Shown one piece after another: positions 53,464 through 62,418 of a stretch of DNA of 64,000 nucleotides (within the stretch, counting starts at the first letter, position 1; every line of letters begins with the position of its first letter). The translations under genes were made by a program, and so were the position numbers. Source of the stretch: Aradus depressus (Eukaryota; Arthropoda; Insecta; Hemiptera; Aradidae); NCBI GenBank assembly GCA_963662175.1, contig OY759221.1, positions 15,291,027 through 15,355,026 on the forward strand. Reading direction: 5' to 3'. Below the pieces are notes generated by a model. It worked only from the letters and a program-made list of their open reading frames with translations. It was not told where the DNA came from and did no database searches.

Positions 53464-53940
53464 CTTAACAAAACCTAGTTCTAAATTTACATAAAACAAT
53501 ATCACTAGACTAATACGGGGAAAATAACAAATAAATAAGAACAAATACAAGTAAATAATAAAAAATAGAAATAAAATTCATAATAATATTAAGATTTAGA
53601 TAACATTAAATATATATGTGGAACCAAATATTAATAACAGATAATACAAACATATATGTGGAAACAGAACTGGATCAGGGTGTTAACAAAGGGGAATAGT
53701 TGAAATAAATTTGGACTATTCCCCTTTGTTAACACCCTGATCCAGTTCTGTTTCCACATATATGTTTGTATTATCTGTTATTAATATTTGGTTCCACATA
53801 TATGTTTCAAGTTATCTAAATCTTAATATTATTATTAATTTTATTTCTATTTTTTATTATTTACTTGTATTTGTTCTTATTTATTTGTTATTTATAGTGA
53901 TATATTGTTTTATGTAAATTTAGAACTAGGTTTTGTTAAG
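53464..53940. repeat. 477-bp near-perfect palindrome
   Basis: Left arm 53464-53700 (CTTAACAAAACCTAGTTCTA ... AACAAAGGGGAATAGT) is mirrored by right arm 53715-53940 (ACTATTCCCCTTTGTT ... TAGAACTAGGTTTTGTTAAG), with a 14-base spacer. The left arm holds about 11 extra bases. Within each arm, CATATATGTGGAA occurs twice. Transcripts would form a hairpin of over 220 bp. It sits between a Penelope-like end and a GIY-YIG relic. Confidence 0.93.
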
Positions 53941-54101
53941 GGAGGAGGGGCATGGCCTTATAAATTTGAGTTCAAACTCAAAGTCTCTAGCTGTAATAGA
54001 GGCCGAGATCCCTAAACCGACTTTGATGAACCGATTTCCACCAAACATGGCTAAGAACCATCTCGCAAATACCAGCTTTAAAAAAAAAAAAAGTTTTCTT
54101 T

Positions 54102-54416
54102 CTACTTTTTTGGATATGGTGTAGCAATGAGACTGAGCCGACCTGTGTTTTGGAGGTGGAATAATTCAGAGTCGCTCCTCCTCAAATGTTCCCCCACTCT
54201 AGTTCTCAACTTCCGGCCTGTCTGTTGAGGGTTTGTTTCGGTGAACACGAATGTCTTATGGCTTTGATGGCAATGAGCTGAAGAAGGTGGGAACCAATAC
54301 ATTTTTCGTTTTCTTTCCATATTTGTTACAATATTTTGGAACTTTACAAAAATTGTTTTGGGGATCATAGTAGTCAATAGTGAATCTTTATAAAAGAGGG
54401 AGACAATTTTCCTCAT
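54102..54416 (-). pseudogene. Penelope-like element, GIY-YIG endonuclease relic
   Basis: A 104-codon minus frame includes TGRKLRTRVGEHLRRSDSEL, which matches the conserved middle of the GIY-YIG endonuclease of Penelope-like retroelements (the GETGRKL..R..EH segment; Arg and Glu/His positions kept). The upstream GIY and YIG strands are not recognisable in this frame (FVFTETNPQQ stands where YIGET should be), and no reverse transcriptase remains. The minus orientation agrees with the Penelope-like terminal motif at 53.31 kb. Probably an inactive 3' remnant of a Penelope-like element. Confidence 0.6.
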
Positions 54417-54427
54417 AATAATAGTTA

Positions 54428-54840
54428 TTGTGATTCATGCCCAAGCTTTAACCATTACCAAAGCACTCTTTCATTTGCTCTGGTAGACTACTATGGGAGT
54501 CCTAAATTTTGCCAACCCAGGTGATTTTTTCCGGCATTTTTTCCAGAGGTTCTTTATTATTTTTTTGAAAACATTTCGGGACACTTCCATTTCCCTTTTT
54601 CTGGTCACTATAAACAGCGTTCATAAGACTTCTGGAAATAAATTCCAGAAAAATCAACATAGTAACATCCCAGAGAAGTTTAATAAATACAACCAGGTTT
54701 ATTTATCTAGGGTAGGGGTATTTAACAAGTACCTGACATCGTACAGGCTCGGGACCATCGCTTTCGGTCCCATCCGAAGGACGGCGTGTTTAAGTTTATT
54801 TTACTTTCCAGATAAACTAAACTATCTCGATCTGCTGACT
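54428..54840 (-). mobile_element. SINE-1, old copy interrupted by MITE-like repeat C
   Basis: The 3' part 54428-54520 (TTCATGCCCAAGCTTTAACC, GGGAGTCCTAAATTTTGCC) and the middle 54694-54840 (TATCTAGGGTAGGGGTATTT, CATCGTACAGGCTCGGGACC, CCATCCGAAGGACGGCGTG) are separated by repeat C. The tRNA-like head is missing. Confidence 0.85.
54521..54693. mobile_element. MITE-like repeat C, copy 2, inserted in SINE-1
   Basis: GTGATTTTTTCCGGCATTTT, CCAGAGGTTCTTTA, AACATTTCGGGACACTTCC, AACATCCCAGAGAAGTTTAA, in the same order as 12920-13125. The flanks AACCCAGG and AACCAGG could be an imperfect target-site duplication. Confidence 0.78.
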
Positions 54841-54844
54841 GTGG

Positions 54845-55229
54845 TACATTTAATATTCAAACGTTTAGATACATCTACTCTATATGCTCGTTGTTGAAAA
54901 TCGACTTGTAATTACATAGCACATTCAGCCTGTAATTGCTCCTGTAAACATTGGATAACAGGTACTGATCACACAAGACTGCTCTTTGATGTGTTGTAAT
55001 GTTCTGAAACTGCTACCGTTCACAACCCTCCATTACTAAATCCTTTTGAAATTAACCTAATATGTATGCATTTTTCTGACACTTGTAACAGTGGCGGATC
55101 CGCAGTTTTGGGGGCTTGAAGCTTCTCCTTTGAAGGATGCCATATTGTATTTAAATTCCAAACCCCATAAAAAAGGCACCTATTTATATACAATAAAATA
55201 TACGACTTAAACGACAAGAACTGAATCAG
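54845..55229. other. No recognised element
   Basis: No gene or repeat family recognised; the minus frame 55020-55217 has no domain. Confidence 0.35.
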
Positions 55230-55545
55230 AGATACGGGGAGATGTTACGTCGAACACTGGACCAAAATCAAAACTGACTAGTAACAACAAACGTACGATT
55301 TACAATACCATTGTACGTCCAATGTGGCGTTAATAAATCCTCCAACGAATTTTCAACACTCCATTACACATCCCACTGTAGATGAACTAAGTCAATTCCA
55401 TTTCCAAACATTCCACAGAAACCTTTCTTCCCATTCAAAACCTCTCGCACAAGCTCTATCCTATCATTCTCCTCCTGACAATCCTCCTCGTCACTTGAAC
55501 AGGAGATGGCTTCGCGATCTTCTCTGTGAAGATCTTCCCTGGGTT
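55230..55545 (+). pseudogene. Jockey-type LINE ORF2 fragment with internal deletion
   Basis: The translation contains NNKRTIYNTIVRPMWR, the segment just before the WTYG.ELWG motif, then jumps to THPTVDELSQFHFQTFHRNL and ends RHLNRRWLRDLLCED, the C-terminal block of Jockey-type ORF2. The middle (about 50 residues) is deleted. The text GGAGATGGCTTCGCGATCTT then CTCTGTGAAGAT is partly repeated at 56.17-56.20 kb. Confidence 0.65.
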
Positions 55546-55559
55546 TTCAAGAGAGAGTT

Positions 55560-55910
55560 AATTCTGTGTATCTGTGAATACGGTAACTTCCGATAGAGTG
55601 AATGAATCAACACGAAATTTTATATGCGTGTCCAGAATCGTTTAAGGACGACACGAAATTGGCCAAAGGGAATAAAGGGATTAGGGGGGAGGATTAACAC
55701 AAAAATGGTAATATTTGCCGTTTGTATTGACATGAAATTTCATATTTATATTCAAAGCATAATAAGGACATCTATCAATTTTCGGCGGAATCAACCGAAG
55801 GGGGGAGAAGGATCAGAGATGGGCTCAACTTAAATCTCAATAGCTGCCTGTAATGAATGTATCGACATGAAATTTTATATATAAATTTAAAAAAAACCTA
55901 TAAGGATGGC
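55560..55910 (+). repeat. Family B fragment
   Basis: CTGTGAATACGGTAACTTCC, GGCCAAAGGGAATAAAGGG, ATTTTCGGCGGAATCAACCG, GCCTGTAATGAATGTATCGA; it lacks both termini. Confidence 0.75.
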
Positions 55911-55937
55911 CTTATAAGAATGAAATTAAGAGACTCT

Positions 55938-56076
55938 TCTACTGTGGGAACGGAAGATACTCGGAAAGATTTTGGGATCGTTTTTCGAGGACGGCAGATG
56001 GCGTATCCAGAACAGAGAATTGAGAGACCTCTACGGGGACTCCGACCCTGATCAAGCAGGCGAGATTGGGCCATAC
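55938..56076 (+). pseudogene. RTE-like LINE ORF2 fragment
   Basis: GACTCTTCTACTGTGGGAAC, GGACGGCAGATGGCGTATCC and GAGAGACCTCTACGGGGACT match the 698-1327 element (positions about 960-1070, opposite strand). It encodes the GRWRIQ..NRELRDLYGD block and is truncated on both sides. Confidence 0.75.
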
Positions 56077-56082
56077 TACATG

Positions 56083-56350
56083 GTATAATAATAATAGTTT
56101 CTATTATTAAAGGGGATCCCCCTTATACAATTACAGTGAACATTACATTTACAATATAAATTATAATAGGAGATAGCCTCGCGTTCTTCTCTGTGAAGAT
56201 TGTGATAAGGAAAATTAGCTTTCGAGGGAGTGTGAGCCCTGGCTGACAATAAATGATTGCCAAAAAAAAATCTTGCTGGGAAAGTATATATACTTCACAC
56301 TTAATACATTAAACGAACTTCGTAAATTGGGCCTCATTGGCTTTGGGAGC
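56083..56350 (-). repeat. LINE-like 3' tail and short unassigned flank
   Basis: ATAATAATAATAGTTTCTAT then TAAAGGGGATCCCCCTTATA resembles 40.43-40.48 kb, and is read as a reversed 3' end with a (TTA)n tail. The rest is unassigned and forms the left flank of the complete LINE. Confidence 0.45.
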
Positions 56351-56357
56351 CTGAGAC
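56349..56357. repeat. Target-site duplication of the LINE, left copy
   Basis: GCCTGAGAC directly abuts the T-run (minus-strand poly(A)). The same bases recur at 61540-61548. Confidence 0.88.
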
Positions 56358-56370
56358 TTTTTTTTTTTTT

Positions 56371-56541
56371 GTATTTAGTTATTTTAAGCCACTACTATGC
56401 AAAAAAAAAAATGCACAACCAACGGCTGGGCTGACATGTACTATACAAAAATAAATAAATAAATAAAATAATAAAAATAAATATGACATTAGAGGCTTGA
56501 GAGAGGAAAAACACCCAGCGGTGAACCCTCATGACATCACT
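56371..56541 (-). other. LINE 3' UTR
   Basis: Follows the ORF2 stop TGA (56542-56544). It contains CAGCCCAGCCGTTGGTTGTG, shared with the truncated copy at 24.1 kb, and an A/T-rich section before the poly(A). Confidence 0.75.
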
Positions 56542-59500
56542 TCATACCAGGAGATCTCTATGCCAAACTCTCTTTAATCTTCTTGGGGGATAGTGGGGTA
56601 AACATGGCCCCCACATTCGATTGCGGGCCCTGTAACCAGGATCAGGGTCGGGCCCCCCATCTCATAGTCATGTGCTATATTATAATTACCTACATGGTTA
56701 ATTTTTAACCCTTTTACAATTTTATTTAAACTAAAAATGGATTGTAAGGTATAATTAATGTTACAGTATCATTTAGATTTTAAAATCAAACTTTATTGAT
56801 TAAATTATTTCACACATCAATTGCTACCGTGATTATATCATTTACTTTTATTTTACTGAAATTAACGTTTGAATTTTTAGTTTTCATTGACTCACTAACA
56901 TTAAAATAAAAATTGACAAAAACTAGTATTACGATCTAAAAAAAAAATAACATTAAGAGCTCTAAAAATTACGATGTTTGTGTGTGTTTAATACACTGGC
57001 TACAACAAAAGCTTACTTATAGCCTAACTGCCCTAAATTATCATAGCTTTCCTAGCTTTCTTTTGACTAAATTCATCAATAACATCTGAAAAGTCAATAG
57101 TTTTGACCAATTCATTTTCAATCAGTCAAACTGATACTATGCGTCGATGCGTCTATTTTTAGAACAGCTGGACAATAGGCTGGGAAATAGGAGTGGGGGA
57201 GGGTTGAGGGAGTGCGTGGGGCCCGTCTATACCTGTCTCGTGCGGACGTTTTATACTAGTAATTTGCAAACAAGAGTAACTATCCATGCACGCAACTAAT
57301 TAAATAATAACTTAATAACTCGCACAACTAGAATATGTATCTATTATACTAAATTTTCTTATAATTATATATTTTGCCTTTTTAAGCTATGATCCCTTGC
57401 AAAATCTACTAAAATAAAAAAATAAAAAGGACTGGAGCCGGACCCCCTTGGGCCCGGGCCCTGCAACCAAAGTTGCACCAGCCCCACCCTTGTGGGGGCC
57501 ATGGGGGTAAAGTACTTGGAATTTTTCGAACTTCCGGATTGGTGTGTAAGTAAATTTTGGTGTAGAAACGTTGGTATAAATGCTTAATGGTTGTCTATGG
57601 ATGTGATGTTCAAGTCGCGGTGTAAAGTCTTGTTGCTAACGTATGGTGGGCATGGCGTGATCAGTCGAAGAGTCTTGGATTGAAATATCTGTATTTGATG
57701 TTCGAAGTCTTGGCTGTACCATATATTTGTAAGCCATAGGTCCAGAGAGGTCGGAGAAGATAGGTATAACAATTTAGTTTTTGTCGAGTAGATAATTTAG
57801 AACGCCTATTCAAAATGATGTACAATAGTCTAAGTCGCCGGTCTAGTGTGAGTCGTGTCGTCCGAGTGTGAGGGTTCCAAGTCAGCCTTCTATCGAGGGT
57901 TAGTCCTAAATATTTTATGGAAGAGGTATGAGGTAATGGCTGGTTTTCAATGAATACTGGGGGGCAGTCACCACGGCGGAGAGCGAATGTGATGTGTTGA
58001 CATTTTGTGGTGTTAAATTTAATTTTCCAAGATTTACTCCAAACTGCAATTTTGTTGAGGTGTTGCTGTAGTATGAGTGAAGTGGTGTGAGGATCTGTGT
58101 GAGAGGCTAGATAGAATGGCGGTGTCATCTGCGTATGTGGCTGTTATTGTGAGAGGGTCGGTGGGTAAGTCGAAGGTGTACATGCAGTATAATAGGGGGG
58201 CTAATATTGAGCCCTGAGGCACGCCGGCCAGTATGGGGTGGCAGGAGGAAATAGCTGAGCCCTGACGGACGGCGAAACACCTATCCGTTAAGTATGACTG
58301 AAGAATAAGATAGTATGTATGGGGTAGGAGGGGTTTGAGCTTATATAAAAGTCCCGCGTGCCAGACCCGATCAAAGGCCTGAGATATATCCAGGAATGCC
58401 CCGGCGGCATAGAGTTTTCGCTCTAATGCAGACGCTGTGTAGTCGACAACTCTGTGCAGTTGGTGGGTGGTGGAGTGAAAAGAACGAAACCAAAACTGGT
58501 GATCGGGAAGATGAAATGAAAGGATAGAAATGAGGCGTTTATAGAGAAGTTTTTCAAAAATCTTGGGAGAAAAGAGAGAAGACTGATAGGTCGAAAGGAA
58601 GAAGGGTCATGCTCCGGTTTCTTTGGTTTTGGGATCATAGTGATAACAGAGTACTTCCACTGAATGGGAAAGTATGTTGTACGAAGAATGGAATTGTACA
58701 GAGTTGTCAGAAATACAACAGCTTTCCGGGGCAGCCGCTGCACAATCTCCGCTGTTATCAGGTCGTAGCTCGGGGACTTCCTTCTGGGGAGATTTTTAAT
58801 TTCGTACTGAACTTCGGAGGGTGTGAACGCTTTTGGTGGGAGGGAGATAGGAAGGGGTGTGTCTAAGAAATGGTGAATACGTGATTCATGATGGATGTCT
58901 GAAAGATCGTGATGAGGTCTGAAAGTAGATGAGAGATGAGCAGCAAACAAATCGGCTTTCTCGTCGTCCGTCACGGCCCAGGATCCGTCGTTCTGTCGCA
59001 TTGGCATCGACTGAGATTGGTGTCGGAGAAGTCTACGGGTTCTCCTCCATAGGCTGCCATCCTCCGCAATCAGGTTGGAAAGGTAGGAATCGTATTATTT
59101 CCTGTTAATCAGTCTGATTTGCGTCTTCAGGTCATTGCTTAGTCTGTTGTATGTCCGTCTGTCTGAAGGTAATCTCGAGGTCTGCCATCTTTTTCTCGCT
59201 CTCCTCTTTTCTCCAATCAGCTCACCGATGTATGCAGGGTAGGAGGGGAGAGTCGGATGAGGTCCAGTGTTTGTTGGTAGAACTGCTTGCCAGGCAGCCT
59301 GCTGTATGGATACGGTAAGAAATTCCACAGCCTCCTCTATTTTCTCTCCCGTCTTCAGTGAATATGGCACGGACAATGTTGTCTCCAATTGCTGTTGGAA
59401 AAGGTTCCAGTCCATAACTCCTGGCGTTAGACTTGGCCTCGTTGATTCGATCTCAATCTCCGCCCAAAGCGTGAGATGTACTGGGGAGTGATCCGAGGAG

Positions 59501-60144
59501 AGATGAGAGCAAGATTTAACATCGTATGGCACACCTCGCAGCCCCTTCTGTATGAAGAACTCTAGTAAGTCCGGCAATTTGCGTCTTGAGGTTGGCCATT
59601 AAGTCGGTAAGTTTGTCGAAATAGTGTCTGATGAGAGCTGATTAACAGAAGAATATAGACTTCTGCCCCTGGGGGTGCATAGCCGCGAACCCCATCGCTG
59701 ATGTTTGGCTTTGAAGTCGCCCCCAGCGAGAAAACATGCGCCCAGATCCGTAAAGAACTGGACAAATGTTTCCGGCCTTATGGCGTGCCTCGGGGGACAA
59801 TATACGGCCACGACTGAGATTTTTCTGTGTCTGGTGTGTAAGGATACAGCTGCCGCCTGTATGTGTGGTGTGGCATGTGATGGTAGTGCATAGTGTTTAA
59901 GAGATTGTTTAATTATGACAGCCGCACCGCCGTGGCTCCGGTTGTCGGGGTGGTCGGCTCTATACACTTTGTAATTTTGAATGAAAAATTTTGATTTTGT
60001 TGTCAGGTGGGTTTCCGAAATGAGGGCTACATCAATTCTTTTTTGATTCAAAATAATTTCAAGCTCATTTTTATGTTGTATTATGCCATTGGCGTTCCAT
60101 AGAAGGACTGTCAAGGAACCCAGTGTGAGAGTATTAGCGGACAT
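56542..60144 (-). pseudogene. LINE ORF2: APE-like endonuclease and reverse transcriptase
   Basis: The protein, about 900 codons once the 901-bp insertion and its 8-bp duplicate are set aside, would nick target DNA and copy the LINE RNA at that nick. From the start: LLWNANGI and ISETHLT of the endonuclease, then GGDFKAKHQRWGS (family motif GDFNAKH; here the catalytic Asn is Lys) and SSDHSPVHLTL. The reverse transcriptase follows with IPKPKKPEHDPSSFRPISLL, VPQGSILAPLL and YADDTAIL (catalytic Asp pair, about 58.13 kb), then KTSNI, YVSNKTLH. Lesions: TAA at 59599-59601 and 59095-59097, and frameshifts near 58570, 58110, 57700 and 57590. The start ATG overlaps the end of the ORF1 extension frame, as often in Jockey-type elements. 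Confidence 0.9.
56603..57503. mobile_element. hAT-like non-autonomous element inside the LINE
   Basis: Perfect 13-bp inverted termini CATGGCCCCCACA (56603-56615) and TGTGGGGGCCATG (57491-57503), flanked by an exact 8-bp duplication GGGGTAAA (56595-56602 and 57504-57511). The 8-bp duplication is the hAT hallmark, and the GC-rich subterminal text (GCGGGCCCTGTAACC at the left, GGGCCCTGCAACCAAAG at the right) resembles some hAT groups. The interior is AT-rich and encodes nothing. Joining the LINE across one duplicate restores the ORF2 end and stop, which confirms the boundaries. Confidence 0.9.
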
Positions 60145-61278
60145 ACTGGGAACAAAAGGTTTGGGTAGGTTGGGATAGCTGGCTAAGAAGATTAAAAAGA
60201 GGTTGGACTATCTGGTTAATACCTGATATGAAGTGTATCATGCGGGCCGCACCAGAGAAGGGTAGATCGCCTGGTCCTGGTAGGATGGAGGCGCTGCTGC
60301 TGGGTTTCTCGGTGGCTGTTGTCTGCTGCCCTGTCGTTTTGACTGCAGCTCTTTGTACACCCGGCATCCCTTGTAGTTGGCCGGGTGGGATTCCTGGCAG
60401 TTCGCGCAGGTGGCTGGAACAGTCCGGGGCTTGTTGCAACTTCCCGAAATGTGTTCGCCGCCGCACCGAACACAACGATGTGTGTGCCTGCAGTAGCTCT
60501 TCGTGTGGCCGAAGGCCTGGCAGCGAGTACACTGTGCCACAGTGTGCTTCTTCCGTGGCTCCTCTATTTTGACTTTTGTATAGAGAAAGTTCTCTATATC
60601 ATAAATGTTTTCATTGTAGCTGCCAGGCTCTACATCGACGAAGAATAATGGTAATGGCACTTTGTACCTTGACCACACATTGGTGATTCGGGTGGCGACG
60701 AACCCTTTCTCTTGCAGAGCTTTGTGGATGGTGTTCACATTCGTGGAGGGGTGAAGACCTCGGATGACCACTCGAGGCACTTTGTCGTTTGGGTTTTGGT
60801 AAGTGTGGAAATTCGCATTATTTCCTTCTAGTAGGTGAACAAAGGTCCTGTATGCCGTCGGCGTTTTGGCATAAATTGTTATGCCCTGTGTGGTAGTCCG
60901 CAGGGAGAATGATTCCAATCCTCCTTCTTTTAATAAAATTTCTATGAGGCTGTCGTAATTTTCGACGCCTTTTAGAAAAATGGGTGGAGGCTTTTCAGCT
61001 TTTGTAACATTATCTATTTTTTCTGGCTCTTTAATGGCTGATGTCTCCATGTCGTTCAGAACACTATAGCTATTTGCTACGGTGGTAGGGGTGAGGTGCT
61101 CACCTGACTGTTTTGCCACCTTGCGTGGGTCCCTGGACGTGGTCCCGCTTCTCTTCCGGCCTACCACTGACTCCCAGGTCGCTCCCAAGTTGAATGGGGC
61201 TTGTTCCATGGCTACTGTGGTGCTGGTGCTAGGACTAGCAATGGCCTCAACTGGGGCTTCCTCACTTCCCGCCACCAT
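60134..61278 (-). pseudogene. LINE ORF1, gag-like nucleic-acid-binding protein
   Basis: The main frame runs from ATG 61278 to TGA at 60238 (346 codons); an in-frame TAA sits directly before the ATG. It is of the X-element/Jockey ORF1 type: a variable N terminus, then a PRE/C2HC-associated domain (about residues 165-240, VVIRGLHPSTNVNTIHKAL), then three zinc knuckles (about 249-305: CTRCQAFGHTKSYC, CVRCGGEHISGSC, CANCQESHPANYKGC). It would coat the LINE RNA. At 60238 a second frame continues (MIHFISGINQIVQPLFNLL to SQYVR, stop at 60134) and overlaps the ORF2 start, so the TGA probably reflects a frameshift that cut the original C terminus. Confidence 0.88.
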
Positions 61279-61539
61279 TTAGTCCGCACAAAATCACAAT
61301 AATAGTGAAATAATAATAGTATTTGTAAAGGTTAATTTTAACAATTTAAAGATAAAGAAAACATAACGAAATAAAGACGCACTTAACGAAACGAAACTTA
61401 TGTATAGAAAAAAACGAAACAGGAACTATATACAATAACTATTTACACACTTTGTTTTTGTCATTAAGCACTGAAATAATAAAAAAATCTAACGGAACAA
61501 AATATTTAAGGTTTCTCAAGTTGTTTGCCACGTCATCAT
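61279..61539 (-). promoter_or_regulatory. LINE 5' UTR, expected internal promoter
   Basis: 261 bp between the right target-site duplicate and the ORF1 ATG. Jockey-type elements use an internal RNA polymerase II promoter here; no TATA box is needed and no specific motif was recognised. Confidence 0.6.
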
Positions 61540-61548
61540 GCCTGAGAC
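61540..61548. repeat. Target-site duplication of the LINE, right copy
   Basis: GCCTGAGAC, identical to 56349-56357; two further T bases may belong to it. Confidence 0.88.
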
Positions 61549-61776
61549 TTAACCCGCAGTTCTCTGAAGTATCTGCTGTCTGGGCTGTACTCCAATAGTT
61601 ACCTCTTTGAAAATGTTCCTCTCCTTGGGTTCTTTTAGAGGAATATAAAAGATAAATTCCTCTACTAAATATCTGTATTTCCCTTTCCTTTTAGGGAAAT
61701 TGGGATCGTCGATATATTTTGAAGGATCAAGACTGCAAAGAAACTTTTTAAGCAGCTTAAATAAATTCGTGTGCAA
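61549..61776 (-). CDS. Short open frame, unidentified
   Basis: A 75-codon minus frame gives SLDPSKYIDDPNFPKRKGKY, then RYLVEEFIFYIPLKEPKERN, and ends QILQRTAG just at the LINE insertion site. Its composition (Lys/Glu/Pro-rich, aromatic) looks protein-like, but I recognise no family and there is no splice or neighbour evidence. The reading frame stops three bases into the site, so a longer ancestral frame is not implied. Confidence 0.2.
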   Translation of the reverse strand: MHTNLFKLLKKFLCSLDPSKYIDDPNFPKRKGKYRYLVEEFIFYIPLKEPKERNIFKEVTIGVQPRQQILQRTAG

Positions 61777-62072
61777 TAAATTCTGTTTAATTCAAGGCTC
61801 CCTATTCCTTTTGAATAGAGAAAAAAATTTAATTTCGCCGGAGCTTTCTAATTATTGGACAGGCACATGATAGGGAAACGGAGAACAAAATAATAATAAT
61901 ACTGAAAACAATGTAAAAAAAAATATATATATTATAAGAGAAAAAAATATATATATGTATATTAAATGACGCAAAAAAGAATTAATCTTGTTAATCAAAA
62001 TAAAATTAAAAATTAACTTGAGTTTAAAAAGAAATTCTTATTAAAATATGTCAAAAAGATTGGGTAAATAAT
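61777..62072. other. AT-rich stretch
   Basis: No supported feature. Confidence 0.4.
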
Positions 62073-62418
62073 TATTATATCGTCGGTCTAAACATGATAC
62101 CTCGTATGTGAGAAAATCCAACTTTACAGGAGAGACAGTGAGATGTACATATATGCATGCCATGAATTGTTTTTAAGCTAGTTTCCAAATCCAAGTAAAG
62201 AATTTATGTACTTGACGGAGTTACGAGGTTTCACCAGAATTTCGTTCTCATTTCTTTTGCAAGATATGGTTCTTCAAACCGTATTTTATGTTTTTTTCGT
62301 TTTATGTCGTACACGAGGTCCCACAAGATCAATAGTTTTTTTTTTTTGAAAGAGAAAACAGATTTTTGGAAAAATGTTGCTTACGAGGTACCTATCACGA
62401 TTAGGCCGACGATATATC
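62073..62418. mobile_element. MITE-like element with ATATCGTCGG termini
   Basis: The left end ATATCGTCGGTCTAAACATG then ATACCTCGTATG is mirrored by the right end TACGAGGTACCTATCACG then ATTAGGCCGACGATAT. About 35 bp of imperfect terminal inverted repeat, possibly with a TA target duplicate. No coding inside. Confidence 0.6.

Larger units (their letters stand above)
56358..61539 (-). mobile_element. Complete Jockey-clade LINE with target-site duplication
   Basis: On the minus strand the element has a 5' UTR (61279-61539), ORF1 (gag-like), ORF2 (endonuclease plus reverse transcriptase), a 3' UTR (56371-56541) and a poly(A) tail (T-run 56358-56370). It is flanked by GCCTGAGAC, possibly GCCTGAGACTT. 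Without the 0.9-kb hAT-like insertion it is about 4.3 kb, the usual size for Jockey-type elements. Both ORFs carry frameshifts or stops, so this copy cannot mobilise itself. Shorter copies of the same family lie at 24.11-24.23 and 25.69-25.95 kb. Confidence 0.92.

Noticed and set aside
54493..54897. Protein of 134 residues
   Set aside because: It translates across SINE-1 and repeat C, both non-coding.
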